A DNA stretch of 64,000 nt. It comes from Flammeovirga aprica JL-4 (GTDB lineage: Bacteria > Bacteroidota > Bacteroidia > Cytophagales > Flammeovirgaceae). The notes under the pieces were generated by a model. It saw only the letters and a list, made by a program, of their open reading frames with translations, was not told the DNA's origin and did not search any database. Positions 10,048 to 19,180 of the stretch are shown here, piece after piece. Positions within the stretch are counted from its first letter, which is position 1, and every line of letters starts with the position of its first letter. Location: NCBI RefSeq assembly GCF_012844305.1, contig NZ_JABANE010000010.1, positions 59,231-123,230 of the forward strand, given 5' to 3'. The translations under genes and the position numbers were made by a program.

Positions 10048-11874
10048 ATGTGTAATTATTTCAAACTATTACTAACAGTAGCTCTTTTTACCTCTATTTT
10101 TTCGAGCTGTCAGAAAACAAATGAGGCACATATCAGCAAATCTCAACAGCAAAACACCAATCTCGACATCTTCTTTGATAGTGTTTTCAATGCTGATTTA
10201 GAACAAAACCCAGAAGCGCTCACCTATAGAGGAGACAAACGTTTTAATGATCAATGGAATGATTATTCTGAAAAAAGCTTCTTCAAGCATCTAGAAAACA
10301 AGAAAAATGCACTCCGAAAAGCCAATGCGCTCAAAGCTTCGGATTACTCTAAAGACAGAGTGTTGAGTTTGGAACTTTTCAAATATGAACTCAATCTAGA
10401 CTTAGAAGGAGAGCGTTTCCGTCATTATGATTATACTTTCAATCAGATGTATGGCGCTCAAAGCAATCCGGCTTCTTTTTTAATCGGTTTTCATCAGATT
10501 AAATCACAGAAAGATGCAGAGGATTATATCAGCAGAGTTGAGAAAATTCCAGTGATGATGGAGCAACAAATTCAGAATGCTTTGCAAAGCGAGAAAGAAG
10601 GATTTGTGCTACCAAAATTCCTTTTTGCAAAGGTTTTGAGCGATTGTAATAACCTTCTGGAAGGAAAGCCAATTTCAAAATCAGAAAAAGTACATCCCAT
10701 TGCCAATGATTTCTATACAAAGCTAGAGGGGATTGAAATGAACGACAAAGACAAAAAAGAACTGATCAAAAAGTTTGATTTGGCAATGACACAGCAGTTT
10801 GCTCCTACTTATAATAAGTTGGTAAAAGTATTGAAAGAACAAGAGCAAAGAGCCAATAATGATGCTGGTGTTTGGCGTTTGAAAGATGGTGAAGAATACT
10901 ATGCTTATCGTTTGAAAAAAATCACCTCTACAAACTTTACAGCAGAACAAATTCATCAGATGGGCTTAAGAGAAGTGGCACGTATTCATGGCGAAATGAA
11001 AAAAATCAAAGAACAAGTAGGTTTCAAAGGCGACCTGCAAGAGTTCTTCGTTTTCATGAAAAAAGACTCTCAGTTCTATTATCCTAATACGGAGGATGGT
11101 AAAAAAGCCTACTTGGCAGATGCTACCGCTATCATTGATAATATGAGAAAAAAGCTAGATGAACTGTTCATTACTAAACCTAAAGCGCCTATTGAAGTCA
11201 AAAAAGTGGAAGCTTTCAGAGAAAAAACAGCGGGAAAAGCGTTTTACAATGATCCTGCAGTAGATGGTTCACGCCCTGGCTACTATAATGCTAACCTTTA
11301 TGATATGAATCAAATGCCAAAATATGAAATGGAAGCCTTGGCTTATCATGAAGGTATTCCTGGGCATCACATGCAAATTGCCTTGACTAAAGAACTGAAA
11401 GGTTTGCCTGAATTTAGAAAGGAGGCACACTACACTGCTTATATTGAAGGATGGGGATTGTATGCAGAGTTTATTCCGAAGGAACTTGGTTTTTACAGCG
11501 ATCCTTACTCTGATTTCGGTCGCTTAGCCATGGAATTATGGAGATCTTGCCGTTTGGTTGTAGACACAGGAATCCACGCCAAGAAGTGGACAAGAGAAGA
11601 GGGCATTGCTTATTATGTTGATAATACTCCTGCTGCCTATGGACAATGCGAGAAAATGGTGGACCGACATATTGTTATGCCTGGTCAAGCGACAGCCTAT
11701 AAAATTGGTATGATGAAAATTCTAGACCTTAAAGATAAAGCTAAATTAGAGATGGAAGATCAATTTGATATCAGGGCATTCCATGAAGTTGTGCTCTGCA
11801 ACGGTCCTCTCCCATTATCGATTTTAGAGAAATTGGTGGATGAGCACATTCAAAAAAATACATCAACTTTATAA
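10048..11874 (+). CDS. DUF885-family metallopeptidase-like lipoprotein
   Basis: A 608-residue protein with a lipoprotein signal (hydrophobic segment then SIFSSC, lipid Cys near residue 20). The mature part belongs to the DUF885 family: MEALAYHEGIPGHHMQ carries the HE-x-x-x-HH-type putative zinc motif in the C-terminal third, followed by YIEGWGLYAEFIPKELG and the RLAMELWRSCRLVVDTGIH block typical of the family. Family members are predicted zinc peptidases. The activity is not shown for this protein. It is likely a periplasmic or surface lipoprotein. It is transcribed alone and ends at a strong terminator. Confidence 0.85.
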   Translation: MCNYFKLLLTVALFTSIFSSCQKTNEAHISKSQQQNTNLDIFFDSVFNADLEQNPEALTYRGDKRFNDQWNDYSEKSFFKHLENKKNALRKANALKASDYSKDRVLSLELFKYELNLDLEGERFRHYDYTFNQMYGAQSNPASFLIGFHQIKSQKDAEDYISRVEKIPVMMEQQIQNALQSEKEGFVLPKFLFAKVLSDCNNLLEGKPISKSEKVHPIANDFYTKLEGIEMNDKDKKELIKKFDLAMTQQFAPTYNKLVKVLKEQEQRANNDAGVWRLKDGEEYYAYRLKKITSTNFTAEQIHQMGLREVARIHGEMKKIKEQVGFKGDLQEFFVFMKKDSQFYYPNTEDGKKAYLADATAIIDNMRKKLDELFITKPKAPIEVKKVEAFREKTAGKAFYNDPAVDGSRPGYYNANLYDMNQMPKYEMEALAYHEGIPGHHMQIALTKELKGLPEFRKEAHYTAYIEGWGLYAEFIPKELGFYSDPYSDFGRLAMELWRSCRLVVDTGIHAKKWTREEGIAYYVDNTPAAYGQCEKMVDRHIVMPGQATAYKIGMMKILDLKDKAKLEMEDQFDIRAFHEVVLCNGPLPLSILEKLVDEHIQKNTSTL

Positions 11875-11899
11875 GAAATAATTTAGTAGTTCAATTGAT

Positions 11900-11945
11900 A
11901 TCCATTACATTAGGAATATTTCAAACCTAATGTAATGGATTTTTT
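11900..11945 (+). terminator. Intrinsic terminator abutting the next start codon
   Basis: Arms ATCCATTACATTAGG (11900-11914) and CCTAATGTAATGGAT (11926-11940), perfect over 15 bp, then a T-run to 11945. The next gene's ATG begins at 11946. Confidence 0.85.
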
Positions 11946-12662
11946 ATGCACCTTGCTTTTAGAACCGCTTTTGTAACACTCTTCTCCTTCATTATTACTT
12001 ATCATTGTTCCGCACAGGAATCTATGAAGCTGATTTCTTCCTTTGCACAATTCTTAGAAGAAAAGTCAGACAAATCCAGCTACCCAGAACAATATCATTT
12101 TGATTTTTCCTTTACGGTAAAACAAAATTCCCCCACAGAAAGTAAGACATTCTATATTTTAACTTCAAAAACAAAAAAATACTTCGCAATGACATCAGCT
12201 TTAGAAGCCAATGACATGATTGTATTTGACACAGACCTTGATCAGATGATTGTTTTCTGTAAAATAGACACGAGTAAATATGCGATCAGTGGTCCACTAT
12301 CATTTTTTGATACCAATAAAAGTTCCCTATCTAAATATAATTTCACTAAAACTGCACCTAATGTATATACTGACTCACAAAAACACATAGAAATTGTACT
12401 CACACAAGACTCAAAATTTAATAATTATGGATTAAAGAAAGGTTTTTGGATGATAATTCAAGAATCTTCTACATTGGATATACCTTTATCAGAAAAAGGT
12501 ACTATTTTAAATGTAAAGAAGCTAGAGAAAGGAACAAGTGAAGGTACTAGTTATTCCATTATTGAAAGAAATGATATTAATATCAATCATTCCATTAAAA
12601 AGAGTAGACTATTAGATTTTAGCATTCTAGCGGATTCCACTTTTATGAAACAGAAAGATTAA
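11946..12662 (+). CDS. Secreted protein of unknown function
   Basis: 238 residues with a signal peptide (hydrophobic stretch ending HCSAQ near residue 24). The mature region has short beta-type segments (DFSFTVKQN, FYILTSKTKKYFAMTS, DMIVFDTDLDQMIVF) that recall small lipid-binding or DUF4412-like periplasmic proteins, but this resemblance is weak. The only ATG that keeps the signal peptide is at 11946, directly after a terminator T-run. The transcript must therefore either read through that terminator or start at or inside it. The M28 peptidase gene follows 30 bases later, probably in the same transcript. Confidence 0.6.
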   Translation: MHLAFRTAFVTLFSFIITYHCSAQESMKLISSFAQFLEEKSDKSSYPEQYHFDFSFTVKQNSPTESKTFYILTSKTKKYFAMTSALEANDMIVFDTDLDQMIVFCKIDTSKYAISGPLSFFDTNKSSLSKYNFTKTAPNVYTDSQKHIEIVLTQDSKFNNYGLKKGFWMIIQESSTLDIPLSEKGTILNVKKLEKGTSEGTSYSIIERNDININHSIKKSRLLDFSILADSTFMKQKD

Positions 12663-12692
12663 CCACTCACTTCTCAAAAATTTATTCACCAA

Positions 12693-13667
12693 ATGCTTAC
12701 AACCATCTATATTCTAGGATTTATCGTTGTGTCGCTACCAATAATCGGTATCTACTTTTTGTATATGCCCACTAATTCCTCTTATTCAAATAGTACCGCA
12801 GATAATATTCAATCAAGTACATCTGAATTAGAAAAACATGTAAGAGCTCTTTGTTCCACAAGTGACTATAGAAACTACAAAAATAAAGAGGCACAAAAAG
12901 AAGCTGTAGATTATATTTTCAATCAACTGCAGCATTTTGGCTACAAACCATCCATCCAAACTTTTGAGGCGGCGAATGAGGAATATAAAAATATAATTGC
13001 ATTTTACGGCGACCCAAATCAAGAAAGAATAATTGTTGGCGCTCATTATGATACTTTTGGTGATCAGCACGGTGCTGATGACAATGCAAGTGGTATTGCA
13101 GGCGTTATAGAAATAGCACGCTTACTCAAACAGCATCAGCCACAGTTAGACTTCTGTATAGAATTAGTGGCTTACGCCAATGAAGAAAGACCATTTTTCA
13201 CCACAAAAAGTATGGGAAGCTATGTGCATGCTGAAAGAAACATCAATAACAATGTGAAAACTAAATTAATGGTTTGTTTAGAAATGATTGGTTATTTTGA
13301 CGATCGAACCGGCAGTCAAAGCTATCCTATTAAATTTTTAGACAAGCTCTATCCTAAGGAAGCGAATTTTATTGCAATTGTTGGAAACCTTTCCAATCAT
13401 TTTGTTGTAAAAGGATTGAAACACGCTATGAAAAAAACATCTAAAACACCTATTTATTCCATTAATGCTCCCTCAAATATTAGAGGCTTAGCCAATTCTG
13501 ACCACAGAAATTATTGGCACTTCAATCAGAATGCTGTAATGATTACAGACACTTCTTTTTTTCGAAATCCCAATTACCATACTAAAAATGATACTCCTGA
13601 GAGTTTGGATTTCGAAAGAATGAACGAAGTCATCAAAGGCACTTTTTATGCAATAACTCAAATTTAA
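12693..13667 (+). CDS. M28-family metallopeptidase, membrane-anchored
   Basis: 324 residues with an N-terminal hydrophobic anchor (about residues 3-24) and an M28 catalytic domain. The two-zinc ligands are visible in order: His in GAHYDTFGD, Asp in HGADDNASG, the Glu pair in YANEERPFF, an acidic residue in LEMIGYFDD, and a late His in NYHTKND. Related enzymes are aminopeptidases, or glutaminyl-cyclase-like proteins that also remove or modify N-terminal residues. The domain should face the periplasm. The gene sits 30 bases after an unknown secreted protein and 15 bases before a small cytoplasmic protein, suggesting a three-gene operon. Confidence 0.85.
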   Translation: MLTTIYILGFIVVSLPIIGIYFLYMPTNSSYSNSTADNIQSSTSELEKHVRALCSTSDYRNYKNKEAQKEAVDYIFNQLQHFGYKPSIQTFEAANEEYKNIIAFYGDPNQERIIVGAHYDTFGDQHGADDNASGIAGVIEIARLLKQHQPQLDFCIELVAYANEERPFFTTKSMGSYVHAERNINNNVKTKLMVCLEMIGYFDDRTGSQSYPIKFLDKLYPKEANFIAIVGNLSNHFVVKGLKHAMKKTSKTPIYSINAPSNIRGLANSDHRNYWHFNQNAVMITDTSFFRNPNYHTKNDTPESLDFERMNEVIKGTFYAITQI

Positions 13668-13682
13668 TCTTTAAAAAATACC

Positions 13683-14105
13683 ATGAATTACTCAGAAAAG
13701 TACAAAAGTGATTTTCAAAAAATAGAATGGGATGAATCTTCCAAAATTCTAAAATCAACTTGGAATACTCCTATTAATATCTCCGAAGAACTTTACAGAA
13801 ATGAAATAATACAATACCTCAGGGTTACAGAAGAAGTGGCTCCAAAGTTAATTTTGGTAGATGCTATCAGAGCCTATTATAATGTTAAACCTGAGACTCA
13901 AGATTGGATAAATGAGCAAAGTGTACCTCTTAATGTAAAAATAGGATTAGAAAAAATGGCTTTTATAGTTTCTTCTGATATTTTTTCGCAAATGTCTTTT
14001 GAGAAAATTTTAGATAAAACGACCAGTGAAATAGATCTTTTTATATTACAATACTTTGACGATGAACAAAATGCTACCGAATGGTTAACAAACTCCTTGG
14101 ATTAG
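13683..14105 (+). CDS. Small cytoplasmic protein, possibly SpoIIAA/STAS-like
   Basis: 140 residues with no signal peptide or membrane segment. It has alternating beta and alpha segments (ILKSTWNTP, KLILVDAIRAYYNV, KMAFIVSSDIFSQMS, YFDDEQNATEWL). The last two segments, including the FDDEQNATEWL ending, resemble the SpoIIAA-like/STAS fold proteins common in Bacteroidota. I assign no function beyond that weak likeness. It starts 15 bases after the M28 peptidase gene and is probably co-transcribed with it. Confidence 0.6.
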   Translation: MNYSEKYKSDFQKIEWDESSKILKSTWNTPINISEELYRNEIIQYLRVTEEVAPKLILVDAIRAYYNVKPETQDWINEQSVPLNVKIGLEKMAFIVSSDIFSQMSFEKILDKTTSEIDLFILQYFDDEQNATEWLTNSLD

Positions 14106-14187
14106 TTATATTTTATATATACATTTACAATTATTATCAATACATAGTACTAAACATTATTTGAACACTACTAAATCTATCAAACCT

Positions 14188-14778
14188 ATGAAACATATTT
14201 TTACAATAGCTCTACTTACTTGTTGTGTAGTTTTTTTGGCATGTACCAAAGTTCATAAAACTAGTCCTGAGTCTGCTTCTTTCGACGATCGAAAAAGAGA
14301 ATCTCAGTTCTATAATTTTAAAATGAAAAAATTAAACGGGGAATATTTAGACTTTCAAACGCTGAAAGGAAAAAAGATTCTTATCGTTAATACAGCTTCA
14401 AAGTGTGGTTTTACTCCTCAATATGAAGCATTGCAAAAAATGCATGAAGAACACGGCAATGACTTAGTAATTCTTGGTTTTCCATGCAATCAATTTGGAG
14501 GACAAGAACCAGGCACAAGTGAGGAAATTGCTTCTTTCTGCAAGTTGAATTATGGCGTAACTTTTACAATGATGGAAAAAGTGAACGTTAAAAAAGGAGA
14601 CGATCAAAGTCCTCTTTACAGATGGCTTTCAGATCCAGCAGAAAACGGATGGAATGACGAGGCTCCTTCATGGAACTTCTGTAAGTACTTCATCAATGGA
14701 AAAGGTGAATTAAAAGACTTTTTCAACAGCAATGTGAAGCCAACAGACGCTGAGTTTGTTGAAGCTATCTCAAAATAA
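14188..14778 (+). CDS. Glutathione peroxidase-like thiol peroxidase lipoprotein
   Basis: About 196 residues from the ATG at 14188. The open frame reaches a TTG at 14161, but the ATG gives a proper lipoprotein signal (MKHIFTIALL to FLACTK). The glutathione-peroxidase family markers are present in order: NTASKCGFTPQY with the peroxidatic Cys, the Gln of FPCNQFGGQEPG, and the Trp-Asn of SWNFCKYFI. Most bacterial members use thioredoxin and not glutathione, and they reduce hydroperoxides. The Cys in FPCNQ is the usual resolving position. A lipid-anchored form would act in the periplasm. A strong terminator follows. Confidence 0.9.
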   Translation: MKHIFTIALLTCCVVFLACTKVHKTSPESASFDDRKRESQFYNFKMKKLNGEYLDFQTLKGKKILIVNTASKCGFTPQYEALQKMHEEHGNDLVILGFPCNQFGGQEPGTSEEIASFCKLNYGVTFTMMEKVNVKKGDDQSPLYRWLSDPAENGWNDEAPSWNFCKYFINGKGELKDFFNSNVKPTDAEFVEAISK

Positions 14779-14802
14779 TTGCTTGACAAATCATAAAATC
14801 CT

Positions 14803-14851
14803 AACCTTTCAACAGTAGTCATTAAAAACTTACTGTTGAAAGGTTTTTTAT
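14803..14851 (+). terminator. Intrinsic terminator after the peroxidase gene
   Basis: Arms AACCTTTCAACAGTA (14803-14817) and TACTGTTGAAAGGTT (14831-14845), 15 bp, then TTTTTATTT. Confidence 0.85.
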
Positions 14852-14858
14852 TTAAAGC

Positions 14859-15440
14859 ATGGTTATGGATAAAAAATTCTGGACAGATAAATATAAAAAC
14901 AACGAAACAGGCTGGGATATAGGCTATATCAGCACACCACTAAAAGAATATATTGATCAGCTGGATGATAAGGATTTGAAAATTCTTATTCCTGGGGTTG
15001 GGAATGGCTATGAGATTGAGTATTTATGGAAAAAAGGCTTCAAAAATTGTTTTGCTTTAGATATCTCTGAAGCTCCACTTCAAAATGTAAAACAAAGGTG
15101 CCCTGATTTCCCCGATGAACAATTGATCTGCAATGATTTTTTTCAACTAGAAATTGATAATTTTGATTTAATACTGGAACAAACCTTTTTTTGTGCTTTG
15201 AATCCCGACCTTAGAAAACAATATGCAACGCAAATGCATCGTTTACTGAAAAAAGGTGGTAAATTGAGTGGGTTGCTCTTTGATTTTGAGTTGACAAAAA
15301 ATGGCCCACCTTTTGGGGGAAGTAAAGAGGAGTATTTATCTCTTTTTGAACCTAAGTTTGAAATAAAAATACTTGAAAGGTGCTACAACAGTATCCCGCC
15401 TCGAAGCGGCAATGAATTATTTTTTAGTATAATAAAGTAG
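14859..15440 (+). CDS. TPMT-family thiol/thiopurine S-methyltransferase
   Basis: 193 residues with a class I SAM-dependent methyltransferase fold of the thiopurine methyltransferase family. The N-terminus FWTDKYKNNETGWDIG is a family hallmark, followed by the SAM loop ILIPGVGNGYEIEYL, the acidic residue in CFALDISEAP, and the ILEQTFFCALNP block. Bacterial members methylate thiols, halides, or selenium and tellurium compounds. The substrate cannot be told here. ATG at 14859 or 14865 (Met-Val-Met) is possible. The GAF gene follows after 27 bases. Confidence 0.85.
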   Translation: MVMDKKFWTDKYKNNETGWDIGYISTPLKEYIDQLDDKDLKILIPGVGNGYEIEYLWKKGFKNCFALDISEAPLQNVKQRCPDFPDEQLICNDFFQLEIDNFDLILEQTFFCALNPDLRKQYATQMHRLLKKGGKLSGLLFDFELTKNGPPFGGSKEEYLSLFEPKFEIKILERCYNSIPPRSGNELFFSIIK

Positions 15441-15467
15441 CAAAAAAGGTATAGAAATTTTCTAAAG

Positions 15468-16526
15468 ATGAATAAACAAATTGGTATTAAAGTTCTTTGG
15501 CTTGATCAATATGCCAGATTAAAGGAAGAAAACAGTAAGTTGAAAGCAGACCTTGATAATGCTTTGGAATACTGTAATGCCCTCCTTGAGGAAAAGGAAG
15601 ATTACGATTTCAATGAAAAAGAAGAGGAACCTTTAATGGAAGCGATCAATGCTTTGAGACTACAGCGAAAAGCGTTGAAAGTGATTGAAGAGGAGAGAGC
15701 TTGGGTTTCTGAGGGACTTACTAAATTTGTTGACATTCTTAGAACTTCTCAAAGTAACCTGGAAGAACTCTGTGATCAAATCATCAACAACCTTGTCTCT
15801 TACTTGGGTGTAACTCAAGGCGGTTTGTTTATTGTAGATGATAATATTGATGACAGAAAAGAGTTGATGCTTATTTCTGCCTACGCCTATGAAAGAAAAA
15901 AGTACATCAACAGAAATGTAAAACCTAGAGAAGGCTTAGTAGGACAAGTTTTCATTGAGAAACGTCCGATGTTCTTGAAGGAAATCCCTGAGCAATACGT
16001 CAATATTTCAAGTGGACTAGGACAAGCAAGACCTACCAACTTATTTATTGCTCCAATGCTGATGAATGAGGAAGTTTATGGTGTGATCGAGCTAGCTTCG
16101 CTGAAAGAGATGCCTGAATTCCAAAGAGAGTTTGTATTGAAGCTGGGTGAAACAATTGCTTCTACTATTGCAGCAACAAGAAACTCTGACAGAATGAAAA
16201 CCTTATTGGAAGACTCTCAGGTACAGGCAGAGCAGATGAGGGCACAGGAAGAGGAAATGCGTCAGAACGTAGAAGAGCTTCAAGCTACTCAAGAAGAGAT
16301 GCACAGAAAGCAAAAAGAAATGGAAGCTGCCAATATCAAAACCAAAAATAATGAAGAGGTTTTGAAGAAAGCTTTCGAAAAAATGAGCACAACTGAAGAG
16401 AATTATAAAACCAAAATTGAAGAGCTTAATACAGCGGTCACCGAAAAAGAGGATAAAATTGCTTCATTAGAAAGAGAAATCGAGCTAAAAAATGAAGAAA
16501 TCCAAAAATTAAGGGGACAACTTTAA
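15468..16526 (+). CDS. GAF-domain protein with long C-terminal coiled coil
   Basis: 352 residues. An N-terminal helix (residues ~1-70) leads into a GAF domain (~85-240) with the family's NLVSYLGVTQGGLFIVDD start and the NLFIAPMLMNEEVYGVIELAS core. The final third is coiled coil with the EEMRQNVEELQATQEEM linker that in Bacteroidota often joins GAF or PAS domains to histidine kinases or methyl-accepting domains. Here no output domain follows, so the protein may sense a small ligand and signal by protein contact. It follows the methyltransferase gene by 27 bases and ends at a terminator. Confidence 0.8.
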   Translation: MNKQIGIKVLWLDQYARLKEENSKLKADLDNALEYCNALLEEKEDYDFNEKEEEPLMEAINALRLQRKALKVIEEERAWVSEGLTKFVDILRTSQSNLEELCDQIINNLVSYLGVTQGGLFIVDDNIDDRKELMLISAYAYERKKYINRNVKPREGLVGQVFIEKRPMFLKEIPEQYVNISSGLGQARPTNLFIAPMLMNEEVYGVIELASLKEMPEFQREFVLKLGETIASTIAATRNSDRMKTLLEDSQVQAEQMRAQEEEMRQNVEELQATQEEMHRKQKEMEAANIKTKNNEEVLKKAFEKMSTTEENYKTKIEELNTAVTEKEDKIASLEREIELKNEEIQKLRGQL

Positions 16527-16545
16527 TATAAATTCTAAACAAAAC

Positions 16546-16584
16546 ATAGGTTATTGCAAGAACTTGCAATAACCTATTATTTTT
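16546..16584 (+). terminator. Intrinsic terminator after the GAF gene
   Basis: Arms ATAGGTTATTGCAAG (16546-16560) and CTTGCAATAACCTAT (16563-16577), then TATTTTT. The same T-run also forms a TATTTTTG sequence that could serve as a promoter element for pheT. Confidence 0.8.
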
Positions 16585-16598
16585 GCCGTGGAAAATTG

Positions 16599-16606
16599 TA
16601 TTTTTG
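16599..16606 (+). promoter_or_regulatory. Putative -7 element for pheT
   Basis: TATTTTTG, matching TAnnTTTG, about 77 bases before the pheT start. A second copy lies at 16578-16585. The -33 partner is not clear for either. Confidence 0.4.
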
Positions 16607-16682
16607 CAATTCCATAATTTTTAGTGAAAGTAAACAAATAAAAAGGTGGCGTTTTTAACGCTTCCGGCAAAAATAGCGATAT

Positions 16683-19112
16683 ATGAAAATCTCCTTAAAT
16701 TGGCTAAAAGGCCTAATTGATATAGAAGACAAAACGCCACAGGAAATTGATGAGCTTTTAACCAGTTCTGGTTTAGAGGTAGAAGGAATCGGTGAAGTTG
16801 AAGAAGTGAAGGGTGGACTGAAAGGTTTAGTTATTGGCGAGGTTTTAGAATGTGAGCAACATTCAAACGCAGATAAATTAAGAGTTACAAAAGTTGATAT
16901 CGGTGGGAAAGAACCTGTACAGATTGTATGTGGTGCTCCTAATGTCGCTAAAGGACAAAAAGTTGTAGTTGCTACTGTAGGCGCTGAGCTTTATCCTTCT
17001 CCAACAGAAAGTTTTAAAATTAAAAAAGGTAAGATCCGTGGTGAGGTTTCACTAGGTATGATCTGTGCTGAAGATGAAATCGGATTGGGTACTTCTCATG
17101 ACGGTATCATGGTTTTAGACACTGATATGGCCAACGGCACTCCTGCTGCAAAATATTTTGGTTTAGAAAACGATCAGGTTTTTGAAATCGGTCTTACTCC
17201 AAACCGTGTAGATGGTTCTTCGCATTATGGTGCTGCTCGTGATTTGAAAGTTTTATTGGATCGCGAAATTAAGCAGGCTACTAAAGCAGAATTAATCGAA
17301 AACTTCAAAGTAGATAACACTTCTACTTCTGTAAAAGTAAATGTTCAAGCAGAAGAGGCTTGTCCAAGATATACTGGTTTAACTATTTCTGGAATCACAA
17401 TCAAAGAATCTCCGAAATGGATTAAGCAACGTTTAAATTCTATTGGTTTAGCTCCTATCAACAACGTAGTGGATATTACCAACTTCGTTTTACATGAATT
17501 AGGACAACCACTTCACGCTTTTGATCTAGCAAAAGTAACGGGCAACGAGGTGAACGTAAAGTTCGCTACTGAAGGTGCTAAGTTCACTACTTTAGACGAA
17601 GCGGAAAGAGAATTAAAAGGTAACGACTTGATGATTGCCAATGCTTCTGAAGATATGTGTATCGCAGGTGTATTCGGTGGTTTAGATTCTGGTGTTACTG
17701 AAGGAACTACAAGCATCTTCCTAGAAAGTGCTTACTTCCACCCTGACTTTGTTCGTAAGACATCTCAGCAACACAGTATCAAAACAGATTCTTCATTCCG
17801 TTTTGAAAGAGGTTGTGACCCGAACATGTGTATCACTGCATTGAAATATGCGGCAATGTTGATCAAAGAGTATGCTGGTGGTGAAATCTCTTCTGAGATT
17901 GTAGACATCTACCCTACTCCTATTGAGAACTTCATTATTGATGTAAAATTCAAAAATGTAGATCGTTTAATCGGTCAGCATATTCCACAAGACAGAATTA
18001 TCTCAATTCTTGAAGGTTTAGAAATCTCTATTTTAGAGCGTACTGAAGAAACAATCAAAGTTTCAGTTCCTCCTTATAGAGTAGACGTACAAAGAGAAGC
18101 AGATATCATTGAAGAGATCTTAAGAATTTACGGTTTCAACAGTGTAGCATTAGATGAGTCATTATCGACTGATTTCTTGGCGAGTTTCCCTAAGAAAGAC
18201 AAGCAAATCCTTCAGACGAAAGTGACTGAAATGCTTGCAGGAAGCGGCTGTTTCGAAATCATGACCAATTCTTTGACTACTAGCAAGTATTCAACAAGTT
18301 TAGCGGATATCGACGAATCAAAAGACGTAAAAATCTTAAACATCTTATCTGCAGATTTAGATGTAATGCGTCAGTCAATGTTATTCTCTGGGCTTGAAGT
18401 AATCGATAGAAATATCAGACGTCAGCAGAAGAATATCAAAGCATTTGAATTTGGTAAAACATACCATAAAGGAGAAGAAGGTTACACAGAAAAAGAACAC
18501 CTTACATTATTTGTTTCAGGTACTTCTTCTGATGAATCTTGGATCAGAAAAGCTGTAAATGCTGATTTCCATACAATCTCTTCTATCGTAGAAAGAATCT
18601 TTGAAAGATTAAATATTCAAGGTATTTCTAAGGAATATGTGAAGAATGATACTTTCTCTTATGGCTTAACTTACACTGCTAGAAAGCAAGTAATTGCTAC
18701 AGTGGGCATGGTCAATCCTAAAGCTGCCAAATTAGCAGGTGTAAAAACGGAAGTATTCTTTGCGGATATCGACTGGTCTGCATTAGTGAAAATGTATAGT
18801 GCAGATTACAAATTCAAAGAACTGCCTAAATTCCCTGAAGTACGTAGAGATTTATCTTTAGTATTGAACAACAAAGCTACATTTGCTTCAATTCAGGAAA
18901 TTGCAAAGAAAACAGAAAGAAAATTATTGAAGGGTGTCAATGTATTTGACGTTTACGAAGGTAAGCACCTTGCACAAGGTTTGAAATCTTACTCTGTAAG
19001 CTTCATCCTTCAAGATGAAAATAAAACTTTAAATGATAAGACTATTGATAAATGTATGACAGCATTGATCAAAGCTTTTGAAAATCAGCTTGGTGCTGTA
19101 ATCCGTAAGTAG
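16683..19112 (+). CDS. pheT: Phenylalanine--tRNA ligase beta subunit
   Basis: 809 residues, the usual length for the bacterial beta subunit. Domains in order: N-terminal MKISLNWLKGLID, the EMAP-type tRNA-binding domain (~40-155, with CGAPNV), B3/B4 editing domain with HAFD and RFERG (~205-395), B5 domain, catalytic-like core, and the C-terminal anticodon-binding ferredoxin-like domain (PKFPEVRRDLSLVL to the end). With PheS, coded elsewhere, it charges tRNA-Phe and edits Tyr-tRNA-Phe. It begins the cluster pheT, coiled-coil protein, zapA, rny, but a terminator separates it from the next gene. Confidence 0.97.
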   Translation: MKISLNWLKGLIDIEDKTPQEIDELLTSSGLEVEGIGEVEEVKGGLKGLVIGEVLECEQHSNADKLRVTKVDIGGKEPVQIVCGAPNVAKGQKVVVATVGAELYPSPTESFKIKKGKIRGEVSLGMICAEDEIGLGTSHDGIMVLDTDMANGTPAAKYFGLENDQVFEIGLTPNRVDGSSHYGAARDLKVLLDREIKQATKAELIENFKVDNTSTSVKVNVQAEEACPRYTGLTISGITIKESPKWIKQRLNSIGLAPINNVVDITNFVLHELGQPLHAFDLAKVTGNEVNVKFATEGAKFTTLDEAERELKGNDLMIANASEDMCIAGVFGGLDSGVTEGTTSIFLESAYFHPDFVRKTSQQHSIKTDSSFRFERGCDPNMCITALKYAAMLIKEYAGGEISSEIVDIYPTPIENFIIDVKFKNVDRLIGQHIPQDRIISILEGLEISILERTEETIKVSVPPYRVDVQREADIIEEILRIYGFNSVALDESLSTDFLASFPKKDKQILQTKVTEMLAGSGCFEIMTNSLTTSKYSTSLADIDESKDVKILNILSADLDVMRQSMLFSGLEVIDRNIRRQQKNIKAFEFGKTYHKGEEGYTEKEHLTLFVSGTSSDESWIRKAVNADFHTISSIVERIFERLNIQGISKEYVKNDTFSYGLTYTARKQVIATVGMVNPKAAKLAGVKTEVFFADIDWSALVKMYSADYKFKELPKFPEVRRDLSLVLNNKATFASIQEIAKKTERKLLKGVNVFDVYEGKHLAQGLKSYSVSFILQDENKTLNDKTIDKCMTALIKAFENQLGAVIRK

Positions 19113-19119
19113 TTTTATC

Positions 19120-19166
19120 AAACCACTCCCTTTTTATCATGCAGAAGGGAGTGGTTTCATTTTTTA
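19120..19166 (+). terminator. Intrinsic terminator after pheT
   Basis: Arms AAACCACTCCC (19120-19130) and GGGAGTGGTTT (19147-19157), then CATTTTTT. An upstream in-frame ATG at 19139 falls in the loop, which argues against its use as the next gene's start. Confidence 0.8.
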
Positions 19167-19180
19167 AATTCCGATCAATT

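Noticed and set aside
19139..19180. Upstream ATG start for the coiled-coil gene
   Set aside because: It lies in the loop of the pheT terminator. The ATG at 19181 gives a cleaner N-terminus.
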